Source of the DNA: Eutreptiella sp. 'Long Island Sound 2002'
Lineage: Eukaryota; Euglenozoa; Euglenophyceae; Eutreptiales; Eutreptiaceae
DNA: 64,000 nucleotides
Assembly: GCA_964036045.1 (NCBI GenBank)
Contig: OZ038383.1
Coordinates: 110,395,188 to 110,459,187 of the forward strand
Reading direction: 5' to 3'
Under the pieces are notes generated by a model. The model ran no database searches. It was not told the origin of the DNA and was given only the letters and a program-made list of their open reading frames with translations. Below are positions 49,423-62,600 of the stretch, piece by piece. Both the position numbers and the translations under genes were made by a program. Positions within the stretch are counted from its first letter, which is position 1. Each line of letters opens with the position of its first letter.

Positions 49423-52400
49423 ACCATGAAACCACCATGGAACCACCATGGAACCACCATGGAACCACCATGGAACCACCATTGAACCACGATGGAACCA
49501 CCATGGAACCAGTACGGAACCACCATCCAACCACCATGGAACCCCCATGGAACCACCTTGGAACCACCATGGAACCACCTTGGAACCACCATGGAACCAC
49601 CATTGAACCACCATGGAACCACCATGGAACCACCATGGAACCACCATGGAACCAACGACTAGGGAACGACCATAGAACCACCATCGAACCACCAAGGAAC
49701 CACCATGGAACCAGTATGGGACCACCATGGAACCACCATGGAACCACAATGGAACCACTAGGGAACCACCATGGAACCACCATGGAACCACGAGGGAACC
49801 AACATGGAACCACCATGGAACCACCATGGAACCACCATGCAACCACCATGGAACCACTAGGGAACCACCATGGAACCACCATGGAACCACCATGGAACCA
49901 CCATGGAACCACCATGAAACCACCATGGAACCACCATGGAACCACCATGGAACCACCATGGAACCACCATGGAACCACCATGGAACCAACATGGAACCAC
50001 CATGGAACCACCATGGAACCACCATGGAACCACCATGGAACCACCATGGAACCACTAGAAAACCACCATGGAACCACCATGGAACCACTAGGGAACCACC
50101 ATGGAACCACCTTGGAACCACCATGGAACCACCATTGAACCACCATGGAACCACCATGGAACCACCATGGAACCACCATGGAACCAACGACTAGGGAACG
50201 ACCATAGAACCACCATGGAACCACCATAGAACCACCATGGAGCCAGTATGGAACCACCATGGAACCACCATGGAACCACCATGGAACCACTAGGGAACCA
50301 CCATGGAACCACCATGGAACCACCATGGAACCACCATGGAACCACCATGGAACCACAATGGAACCAGTATGGAACCACCATGGAACCACCATGGAACCAC
50401 CATGGAACCACTAGGGAACAACCATGGAACCACCATGGAACCACCATGGAACCACTAGAAAAACCACCTTGGAACCACCATGGAACCACACCATGGAACC
50501 ACCATGGAACCACCATGGAACCACCATGGAACCACCATGGAACCACCATGGAACCACCATGGAACCAGTACGCAACCACCATCGAACCACCATGGAACCC
50601 CCATGGAACCACTAGGGAACCACCATGGAACCACCATGGAACCACCATGGATCCAGTATGGAACCACCATGGAACCACCATGGAACCACCATGGAACCAC
50701 TAGGGAACCACCATGGAACCACCATGGAACCACGAGGGAACCACCATGGAACCACCATTGAACCACCATGGAACCACCATGGAACCACCATGGAACCACC
50801 ATGGAACCACTAGGGAACCACCATGGAACCACCATGGAACCACCATGGAACCACCATGGAACCACCATGAAACCACCATGGAACCACCATGGAACCACCA
50901 TGGAACCACTAGGGAACCACCATGGAACCACCATGGAACCACCATGGAACCACCATTGAACCACCATGGAACCACCATGGAACCACCATGGAACCACTAG
51001 GGAACCAACCACTAGGGAACCACCATAGAACCACCATGGAACCACCATAGAACCACCATGGAGCCAGTATGGAACCACCATGGAACCACCATGGAACCAC
51101 CATGGAACCACTAGGGAACCACCATGGAACCACCATGGAACCACGAGGGAACCACCATGGAACCACCATGGAACCACCATGGAACCACCATGGAACCACC
51201 ATGGAACCACCATCGAACCACCAGGGAACCACCATGGAACCACCATGGAACCACCACGAACCACCATGGAAGCACCATGGAACCACCACGGAACCACCAT
51301 GGAACCACCATGGAACCACCATGGAACCACCATGGAACCAACATGGAACCACCATGGAACCACTAGGGGACCACCATGGCATGGACCCACCATGGAACCA
51401 CCATGGAACCACCATGGAACCACCATGGAACCACCATGGAACCACTAGGAAACCACCATGGAACCACCATGGAACCACCATGGAACCACCATGGAACCAC
51501 GAGGGAACCACTAGGGAACCACGGTGGAACCACCATAGAACCACCATGGAACCACCATGGAACCACCATGGAACCACCATGGAACCACTAGGGAAACACC
51601 ATGGAACCACCATGGAGCCACCATGGAACCACTAGGGAACCACCATGGAACCACTAGGGAACCACCATGGAACCACCATGGAACCACTAGGGAACCACCA
51701 TAGAACCACCATGGAACCACCATAGAACCACCATGGAGCCAGTATGGAACCACCATGGAACCACCATGGAACCACCATGGAACCACTAGGGAACCACCAT
51801 GGAACCACCATGGAACCACGAGGGAACCACCATGGAACCACCATGGAACCACCATGGAACCACCATGGAACCACCATGGAACCACCATCGAACCACCAGG
51901 GAACCACCATGGAACCACCATGGAACCACCACGAACCACCATGGAACCACCATGGAACCACCACGGAACCACCATGGAACCACCATGGAACCACCATGGA
52001 ACCACCATGGAACCAACATGGAACCACCATGGAACCACTAGGGAACCACCATGGCATGGACCCACCATGGAACCACCATGGAACCACCATGGAACCACCA
52101 TGGAACCACCATGGAACCACTAGGAAACCACCATGGAACCACCATGGAACCACCATGGAACCACCATGGAACCACGAGGGAACCACTAGGGAACCACGGT
52201 GGAACCACCATAGAACCACCATGGAACCACCATGGAACCACCATGGAACCACCATGGAACCACTAGGGAAACACCATGGAACCAGCATGGGGCCACCATG
52301 GAACCACCATGGAACCACCATGGAACCAGTATGGAACCACCATGGAACCACTAGGGAACCACCATGGAACCACTAGGGAACCACCATGGAACCACCATGG

Positions 52401-53683
52401 AACCACTAGGGAACCACCATAGAACCACCATGGAACCACCATGGAACCACCATGGAACCACCATGGAACCACCATGGAACCACCATGGACCCAACCACTA
52501 GGGAACCACCATAGAACCACCATGGAACCACCATAGAACCACCATGGAACCACCATGGAACCACTAGGGAACCACCATGGAACCACCATGGAACCACCAT
52601 GGAACCACCAGAGAACCACCATGGAACCACCATGGAAGTTCCATGGAACCACTAGGGAACCACCATGGAACCACCATGGAACCACTAGGGAACCACCATG
52701 GAACCACCAGGGAACCAGCATGGAACCACCATGGAACCACCATGGAACCACCATGGAACCACCATGGAACCACCATGGAACCACCATGGAACCACCATGG
52801 AACCACTAGGGAACCACCATGGCATAGAACCACCATTGAACCACCATGGAACCACCATGGAACCACCATGGAACCACCATGGAACCACTAGGGGACCACC
52901 ATGGAACCACCATGGAACCACCATGGAACCACCATGGAACCACCATGGAACCACCATGGAACCACTAGGGAACCACCATGAAACCACCATGGAACTACCA
53001 TGGAACCACCATGGAACCACCATGGAACCACCATGGAACCACCATGGAACCACTAGGGAACCACCATCGAACCACCATGAAACCACCATGGAACTACCAT
53101 GGAACCACCATGGAACCAGTATGGAACCACCATGCAACCACTAGGGAACCACCATGGAACCACTAGGGAACCACCATGGAACCACCATGGAACCACTAGG
53201 GAACCGCCATGGAACCACCATCGAACCACCATGGAACCACCATTGAACCACCATGGAACCACCATGGAACCACCATGGAACCACCAAGGAACCAACCACT
53301 AGGGAACCACCATAGAACCACTATGGAACCACCATAGAACCACCATGGAACCACCATGGAACCACTAGGGAACCACCATGGAACCACCATGGAACCACCA
53401 TGGAACCACCATGGAACCACCATGGAACCACCATGGAACCACCATGAGACCACTAGGGAACCACCATGGAACCACCATGGAACCACTAGGGAACCACCAT
53501 GGAACCACCATGGAACCACCATGGAACCACCATGGAACCAGTATGGAACCACCATGGAAGCAGTATGGAACCACCATGGAACCACCATGGAACCACTAGG
53601 GAACCACCATGGAACCACCATGGAACCACCATGGAACAACCATGGAACCAGTATGGAACCAACATGGAACCACCATGGAACCA
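49423..53683 (+). repeat. 11-bp satellite array, block B4
   Basis: CCACCATGGAA units with the same variants as B2 and B3. It contains the ACCAACGACTAGGG interruption (about 49,651 and 50,185), a CTAGAAAAACCACC marker at 50,454, and a GGAAGTTCC marker at 52,638. The last kilobase or so matches the end of B3 at an offset of about 6.05 kb. It ends at GGAACCA/ATGCCGACCCC. Confidence 0.95.
51012..52361 (+). repeat. B4 higher-order repeat, 675 bp, two copies
   Basis: Copy 1 is about 51,012-51,686 and copy 2 about 51,687-52,361. The CTAGGG at 51,012 and 51,687, the GGAGCCAGTATGG unit and the ATGGCATGGACCC unit (about 51,377 and 52,052) all share the 675-bp offset. The copies look nearly identical through most of their length. 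Confidence 0.88.
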
Positions 53684-56600
53684 ATGCCGACCCCGACGGC
53701 AAAGCAATGCAGAGCCTGACGACAAAGCAATGCAGAGCCCGACGACAAAGCAATGCAGACTCCGACCGCTAAGCAATGCAGAGCCCGACGACAAAGCAAT
53801 GCAGAGCCCGGTGGCAAAGCAATGCAGAGCCCGACGACAAAGCAATGCAGAGCCCGACGACAAAGCAAAGCAGAGCCCGACGGCAAAGCAATGCAGGCCC
53901 CTGACGGCAAAGCAATGCAGAGCCCGACGACAAAGCAATGCAGAGGCCGACGGCAAAGCAATGCAGAGCCCGACGGCAAAGCAATGCAGAGCCCGACGGG
54001 AAAGCAATGCAGACCCCGACGGCAAAGCAATGCAGAGCCCGACAGCAAAGCAATGCAGACCCCGACGACAAAGCAATGCAGAGCCCGACGGCAAAGCAAC
54101 GCAGAGCCCGACGGCAAAGCAATGCAGACCTCGACGGCAAAGCAATGCAGAGTCCGACGCCAAAGCAATGCAGCGCCCGACGACAAAGCAATGCAGAGCC
54201 CAACGGCAAAGCAATGCAGAGCCCGATGACAAAGCAATGCAGAGCCCGACGACAAAGCAATGCAGAGCCCGGCGGCAAAGCAATGCAGGACCCGACGGCA
54301 AAGCAATGCAGAGCCCGACGGCAAAGCAATGCAGCGCCCGACGACAAAGCAATGCAGAGCCCGGCGGCAAAGCAATGCAGAATCCGACGACAAAGCAATG
54401 CACAGCCCGACGACAAAGCAATGCAGAGCCTGACGGCAAAGCAATGCAGACCTCGACGGCAAAGCAATGCAGAGCCCGACGACAAAGCAATGCAGAGCCC
54501 GACGACAAAGCAATGCAGAGCCCGACGACAAAGCAATGCAGAGCCCGGCGGCAAAGCAATGCAGACCCCGACGACAAAGCAATGCACAGCCCGACGACAA
54601 AGCAATGCAGAGCCTGACGGCAAAGCAATGCAGACCTCGACGGCAAAGCAATGCAGAGCCCGACGACAAAGCAATGCAGAGCGCGATGGCAAAGCAATAC
54701 AGACCCCGACGGCAAAGCAATGCACAGCCCGACGACAAAGCAATGCAGAGCCTGACGACAAAGCAATGCAGAGCCCGACGGCAAAGCAATGCAGACCCCG
54801 ACGGCAAAGCAATGCAGAGCCCGACGGCAAAGCAATGCAGAGCCCGACGGAAAAGCAATGCACAGCCCGACGACAAAGCAATGCGGAGCCCGACGACAAA
54901 GCAATGCAGACCCCGACGGCACAGCAATGCAGAGCCCGACAGAAAAGCAATGCAGAGCCCGACGACAAAGCAATGCAGAGCCCGAAGGCAAAGCAAGGCA
55001 GAGCCCGACGGCAAAGCAATGCAGAGCCTGACGGCAAAGCAATGCAGAGCCCGACGACAAAGCAATGCAGATCCCGACGACAAAGCAATGCAGAGCCCGA
55101 CAGAAAAGCAATGCAGACCCCGACGGCAAAGCAATACAGAGCCCGACGACAAAGCAATGCAGAGCCCAAAGACGAAGCAATGCGGAGCCCGACGACAAAG
55201 CAATGCAGAGCCCGACGACAAAGCAATGCAGAGCTCGACAGAAAAGCAATGCAGACCCCGACGGCAAAGCAATGCAGAGCCCGACGACAAAGCAATGCAG
55301 AGCCCGAAGACGAAGCAATGCAGAGCCCGACGACAAAGCAATGCAGAGCCCGACGACAAAGCAATGCAGAGCCCGACGACAAAGCAATGCAGAGCCCGAC
55401 AGCAAAGCAAGGCAGAGCCCGACGGCAAAGCAATGCAGAGCCTGACGGCAAAGCAATGCAGAGCCCGACGACAAAGCAATGCAGATCCCGACGACAAAGC
55501 AATGCAGAGCCAGACAGAAAAGCAATGCAGACCCCGACGGCAAAGCAATGCAGAGCCCGACGACAAAGCAATGCAGAGCCCAAAGACGAAGCAATGCAGA
55601 GCCCGACGACAAAGCAATGCAGAGCCCGACGACAAAGCAATGCAGAGCCCGACGACAAAGCAATGCAGAGCCCGACAGCAAAGCAATGCACAGCCCGACA
55701 ACAAAGCAATGCAGAGTCCGACGACAAAGCAATGCAGAGCCCGACGGCAAAGCAATGCAGAGCTTGACGGCAAAGCAATGCAGAGCCCGACGGCAAAGCA
55801 ATGCAGAGCCCGACGACAAAGCAGTGCAGCGCCCGACGACAAAGCAATGCAGAGCCCGACGACAAAGCAATGCAGAGCCCGACGACAAAGCAATGCAACG
55901 CCCGACGACAAAGCAATGCAGATCCCGACGGCAAAGCAATGCAGACCCCGACGACAAAGCAATGCAGAGCCCGACGACAAAGCAATGCAGAGCCCGACGA
56001 CAAAGCAATGCAGAGCCCAAAGACGAAGCAATGCAGACCCCGACGGCAAAGCAATGCAGAGCCCGACGGCAAAGCAATGCAGAGCCCGACGGCAAAGCAA
56101 TGCAAAGCCCGACGACAAAGCAATGCAGAGCCCGACGGCAAAGCAATGCAGAGCCCGACGGCAAAGCAATCCAGAGCCCGACAGCAAAGCAATGCAGAGC
56201 CCGACGGCAAAGCAATGCAGAGCCCGACGACAAAGCAATGCAGAGCCTGACGGCAAAGCAATGCAGAGCCCGACGACAAAGCAATGCAGATCCCGACAAC
56301 AAAGCAATGCAGAGCCCGACAGAAAAGCAATGCAGACCCCGACGACAAAGCAATGCAGAGCCCGACGACGGAGCAATGCAGAGCCCGACGACAAAGCAAT
56401 GCAGAGCCCGACGGCAAAGCAATGCACAGCCCGACGACAAAGCAATGCAGAGTCCGACGACAAAGCAATGCAGAGCCCGACGGCAAAGCAATGCAGAGCC
56501 CGACGGCAAAGCAACGCAGACCCCGACGGCAAAGCAATGCAGAGCCCGACGACAAAGCAATGCAGCGCCCGACGACAAAGCAATGCAGAGCCCGACGGCA

Positions 56601-59600
56601 AAGCAATGCAGACCCCGACGACAAAGCAATGCAGAGCCTGACGACAAAGCAATACAGAGCCCGGCGGCAGAGCAATGCCGACCCCGACGGCACAGCAATG
56701 CAGAGCCTGACGACAAAGCAATGCAGAGCCCGACGACAAAGCAATGCAGAGCCCGGCGGCAAAGCAATGCAGACCCCGACGACAAAGGAATGCAGAGCCC
56801 GACGACAAAGCAATGTAGAGCCTGACGGCAAAGCAATGCAGGCCCCTGACGGCAAAGCAATGCAGAGCCCGACGACAAAGCAATGCAGAGCCCGACGGCA
56901 AAGCAATGCAGAGCCCGACGACAAAGCAATGCAGATCCTGACGACAAAGCAATGCAGAGCCCGACAGAAAAGCAACGCAGACCCCGACCGCAAAGCAATA
57001 CAGAGCCTGACGACAAAGCAATGCAGAGCCCAAAGACGAAGCAATGCAGAGCCCGACGACAACGCAATGCAGAGCCCGAGGACAGAGCAATGCAGAGCCC
57101 GACAGAAAAGCAATGCAGACCCCGACGGCAAAGCAATGCAGAGCCCGACGACAAAGCAATGCAGAGCCCAAAGACGAAGCAATGCAGAGCCCGACGACAA
57201 AGCAATGCAGAGCCCGACGACAAAGCAATGCAGAGCCCGACGACAAAGCAATGCAGAGCCCGACAGCAAAGCAAGGCAGAGCCCGACGGCAAAGCAATGC
57301 AGAGCCTGACGGCAAAGCAATGCAGAGCCCGACGACAAAGCAATGCAGATCCCGACGACAAAGCAATGCAGAGCCAGACAGAAAAGCAATGCAGACCCCG
57401 ACGGCAAAGCAATGCAGAGCCCGACGACAAAGCAATGCAGAGCCCAAAGACGAAGCAATGCAGAGCCCGACGACAAAGCAATGCAGAGCCCGACGACAAA
57501 GCAATGCAGAGCCCGACGACAAAGCAATGCAGAGTCCGACGACAAAGCAATGCAGAGCCCGACGGCAAAGCAATGCAGAGCTTGACGGCAAAGCAATGCA
57601 GAGCCCGACGGCAAAGCAATGCAGAGCCCGACGACAAAGCAATGCAGCACCCGACGACAAAGCAATGAAGAGCCCGTCGACAAAGCAATGCAGAGCCCGA
57701 CGACAAAGCAATGCAACGCCCGACGACAAAGCAATGCAGATCCCTACGGCAAAGCAATGCAGACCCCGACGACAAAGCAATGCAGAGCCCGACGACAAAG
57801 GAATGCAGAGCCCGACGACAAAGCAATGCAGAGCCCGACGGCAAAGCAATGCAGACCCCGACGGCAAAGCAATGCAGAGCCTGACGACAAAGCAATGCAG
57901 AGCCCGACGACAAAGCAATGCAGAGCCCGGCGGCAAAGCAATGCAGACCCCGACGACAAAGGAATGCAGAGCCCGACGACAAAGCAATGTAGAGCCTGAC
58001 GGCAAAGCAATGCAGGCCCCTGACGGCAAAGCAATGCAGAGCCCGACGACAAAGCAATGCAGAGCCCGACGGCAAAGCAATGCAGAGCCCGACGACAAAG
58101 CAATGCAGATCCCGACGACAAAGCAATGCAGAGCCCGACAGAAAAGCAACGCAGACCCCGACCGCAAAGCAATACAGAGCCCGACGACAAAGCAATGCAG
58201 AGCCCAAAGACGAAGCAATGCAGAGCCCGACGACAAAGCAATGCAGAGCCCGACGACAAAGCAATGCAGAGCCCGACAGAAAAGCAATGCAGACCCCGAC
58301 GGCAAAGCAATGCAGAGCCCGACGACAAAGCAATGCAGAGCCCAAAGACGAAGCAACGCAGAGCCCGACAACAAAGCAATGCAGAGCCCGACGACAAAGC
58401 AATGCAGAGCCCGACGACAAAGCAATGCAGAGCCCGACAGCAAAGCAAGGCAGAGCCCGACGGCAAAGCAATGCAGAGCCTGACGGCAAAGCAATGCAGA
58501 GCACGACGACAAAGCAATGCAGATCCCGACGACAAAGCAATGCAGAGCCAGACAGAAAAGCAATGCAGAGCCCGACAGAAAAGCAACGCAGACCCCGACC
58601 GCAAAGCAATACAGAGCCCGACGACAAAGCAATGCAGAGCCCAAAGACGAAGCAATGCAGAGCCCGACGACAAAGCAATGCAGAGCCCGACGACAAAGCA
58701 ATGCAGAGCCCGACGACAAAGCAATGCAGAGTCCGACGACAAAGCAATGCAGGGCCCGACGGCAAAGCAATGCAGAGCTTGACGGCAAAGCAATGCAGAG
58801 CCCGACGGCAAAGCAATGCAGAGCCCGACGACAAAGCAATGCAGCACCCGACGACAAAGGAATGCAGAGCCCGACGACAAAGCAATGCAGAGCTCGACGG
58901 CAAAGCAATGCAGACCCCGACGGCAAAGCAATGCAGAGCCTGACGACAAAGCAATGCAGAGCCCGACGACAAAGCATTGCAGAGCCCGGCGGCAAAGCAA
59001 TGCAGACCCCGACGACAAAGGAATGCAGAGCCCGACGACAAAGCAATGTAGAGCCTGACGGCAAAGCAATGCAGGCCCCTGACGGCAAAGCAATGCAGAG
59101 CCCGACGACAAAGCAATGCAGAGCCCGACGGCAAAGCAATGCAGAGCCCGACGACAAAGCAATGCAGATCCCGACGACAAAGCAATGCAGAGCCCGACAG
59201 AAAAGCAACGCAGACCCCGACCGCAAAGCAATACAGAGCCCGACGACAAAGCAATGCAGAGCCCAAAGACGAAGCAATGCAGAGCCCGACGACAAAGCAA
59301 TGCAGAGCCCGACGACAAAGCAATGCAGAGCCCGACAGAAAAGCAATGCAGACCCCGACGGCAAAGCAATGCAGAGCCCGACGACAAAGCAATGCAGAGC
59401 CCAAAGACGAAGCAACGCAGAGCCCGACGACAAAGCAATGCAGAGCCCGACGACAAAGCAATGCAGAGCCCGACGACAAAGCAATGCAGAGCCCGACAGC
59501 AAAGCAAGGCAGAGCCCGACGGCAAAGCAATGCAGAGCCTGACGGCAAAGCAATGCAGAGCACGACGACAAAGCAATGCAGATCCCGACGACAAAGCAAT

Positions 59601-62600
59601 GCAGAGCCAGACAGAAAAGCAATGCAGACCCCGACGGCAAAGCAATGCAGAGCCCGACGACAAAGCAATGCAGAGCCCAAAGACGAAGCAATGCAGAGCC
59701 CGACGAAAAAGCAATGCAGAGCCCGACGACAAAGCAATGCAGAGCCCGACGACAAAGCAATGCAGAGTCCGATGACAAAGCAATGCAGGGCCCGACGGCA
59801 AAGGAATGCAGAGCTTGACGGCAAAGCAATGCAGAGCCCGACGGCAAAGCAATGCAGAGCCCGACGACAAAGCAATGCAGCACCCGACGACAAAGCAATG
59901 CAGAGCCCGTCGACAAAGCAATGCAGAGCCCGACGCCAAAGCAATGCAACGCCCGACGACAAAGCAATGCAGATCCCGACGGCAAAGCAATGCAGACCCC
60001 GACGACAAAGCAATGCAGAGCCCGACGACAAAGCAATGCAGAGCCCGACGACAAAGCAATGCAGAGCCCGACGGCAAAGCAATGCAGACCCCGACGGCAA
60101 AGCAATGCAGAGCCCGACGGCAAAGCAATGCAGAGCCCGACGGCAAAGCAATGCAAAGCCCGACGACAAAGCAATGCGGAGCCCGACGGCAAAGCAATGC
60201 AGAGCCCGACGGCAAAGCAATGCAGAGCCCGACAGCAAAGCAATGCAGAGCCCGACGACAAAGCAATGCAGAGCCCGACGGCAAAGCAATGCAGAGCCCG
60301 ACGGCAAAGCAATGCAGAGCCTGACGGCAAAGCAATGCAGAGCCTGACGACAAAGCAATGCAGATCCTGACAACAAAGCAATGCAGAGCCCGACAGAAAA
60401 GCAATGCAGACCCCGACGACAAAGCAATGCAGAGCCCGACGACGGAGCAATGCAGAGCCCGACGACAAAGCAATGCAGAGCCCGACGGCAAAGCAATGCA
60501 CAGCCCGACGACAAAGCAATGCAGAGTCCGACGACAAAGCAATGCAGAGCCCGACGGCAAAGCAATGCAGAGCCCGACGGCAAAGCAATGCAGAGCCCGA
60601 CGACAAAGCAATGCAGAGCCCGACAGAAAAGCAATGCAGACCCCGACGGCAAAGCAATGCAGAGCCCGACGACAAAGCAATGCAGAGCCCGACGACAAAG
60701 CAATGCAGAGCCCGACGACAAAGCAATGCAGAGCCCGACGACAAAGCAATGCAGAGCCCGACGACAAAGCAATGCAGAGCCCGACAGCAAAGCAAGGCAG
60801 AGCCCGACGGCAAAGCAATGCAGAGCCTGACGGCAAAGCAATGCAGAGCCCGACGACAAAGCAATGCAGATCGCGACGACAAAGCAATGCAGAGCCAGAC
60901 AGAAAAGCAATGCAGACCCCGACGACAAAGCAATGCAGAGCCCGACGACAAAGCAATGCAGAGCCCGACGACAAAGCAATGCAGAGCCCGACAGCAAAGC
61001 AATGCACAGCCCGACGACAAAGCAATGCAGAGTCCGACGACAAAGCAATGCAGAGCCCGACGGCAAAGCAATGCAGAGCCCGACGGCAAAGCAATGCAGA
61101 CCCCAACGGCAAAGCAATGCAGAGCCCGACGACAAAGCAATGCAGCGCCTGACGACAAAGCAATGCAGAGCCCGGCGGCAAAGCAATGCAGAGCCCGACG
61201 ACAAAGCAATGCAACGCCCGACGACAAAGCAATGCAGATCCCGACGGCAAAGCAATGCAGACCCCGACGACAAAGCAATGCAGAGCCCGACGACAAAGCA
61301 ATGCAGAGCCCGACGACAAAGCAATGCAGAGCCCGACGGCAAAGCAATGCAGACCCCGACGGCAAAGCAATGCAGAGCCCGACGGCAAAGCAATGCAGAG
61401 CCCGACGGCAAAGCAATGCAAAGCCCGACAACAAAGCAATGCGGAGCCCGACGGCAAAGCAATGCAGAGCCCGACGGCAAAGCAATGCAGAGCCCAACAG
61501 CAAAGCAATGCGGAGCCCGACGACAAAGCAATGCAGAGCCCGACAGAAAAGCAATGCAGAGCCCGACGGCAAAGCAATGCAGAGCCTGACGGCAAAACAA
61601 TGCAGAGCCCGACGACAAAGCAATGCAGATCCCGACAACAAAGCAATGCAGAGCCCGACAGAAAAGCAATGCAGACCCCGACGACAAAGCAATGCAGAGC
61701 CCGACGACGGAGCAATGCAGAGCCTGACGACAAAGCAATGCAGAGCCCGACGGCAAAGCAATGCACAGCCCGACGACAAAGCAATGCAGAGTCCGACGAC
61801 AAAGCAATGCAGACCCCGACGGCAAAGCAATGCAGAGCCCGACGGCAAAGCAATGCAGACCCCGACGGCAAAGCAATGCAGAGCCCGACGACAAAGCAAT
61901 GCAGCGCCCGACGACAAAGCAATGCAGAGCCCGACGGCAAAGCAATGCAGACCCCGACGACAAAGCAATGCAGAGCCTGACGACAAAGCAATGCAGAGCC
62001 CGGCGGCAGAGCAATGCCGACCCCGACGGCACAGCAATGCAGAGCCTGACGACAAAGCAATGCAGAGCCCGACGACAAAGCAATGCAGAGCCCGGCGGCA
62101 AAGCAATGCAGACCCCGACGACAAAGCAATGCAGAGCCCGACGACAAAGCAATGCAGAGCCTGACGGCAAAGCAATGCAGGCCCCTGACGGCAAAGCAAT
62201 ACAGAGCCCGACGACAATGCAATGCAGAGCCCGACGGCAAAGCAATGCAGAGCCCGACGGCAAAGCAATGCAGAGCCCGACGGCAAAGCAATGCAGACCC
62301 CGACGGCAAAGCAATGCAGAGCCAGACAGCAAAGCAATGTGAAGCCCGACGACGAAGCGAAGCAGAGCCCGACGGCAAAGCAATGCAGAGCCGGACGGCA
62401 AACCAATGCAGACCCCGACGGCAAAGCAATGCAGAGCCCGACGACAAAGCAATGCAGAGCCCGACGAAAAAGCAATGCAGAGCCCGACGACAAAGCAATG
62501 CAGAGCCTGACGACAAAGCAATGCAGACCCCGACAGCAAAGCAATGCAGACCCTGACGGCAAAGCAATGCAGAGCCCGACGACAAAGCAATGCAGAGCCC

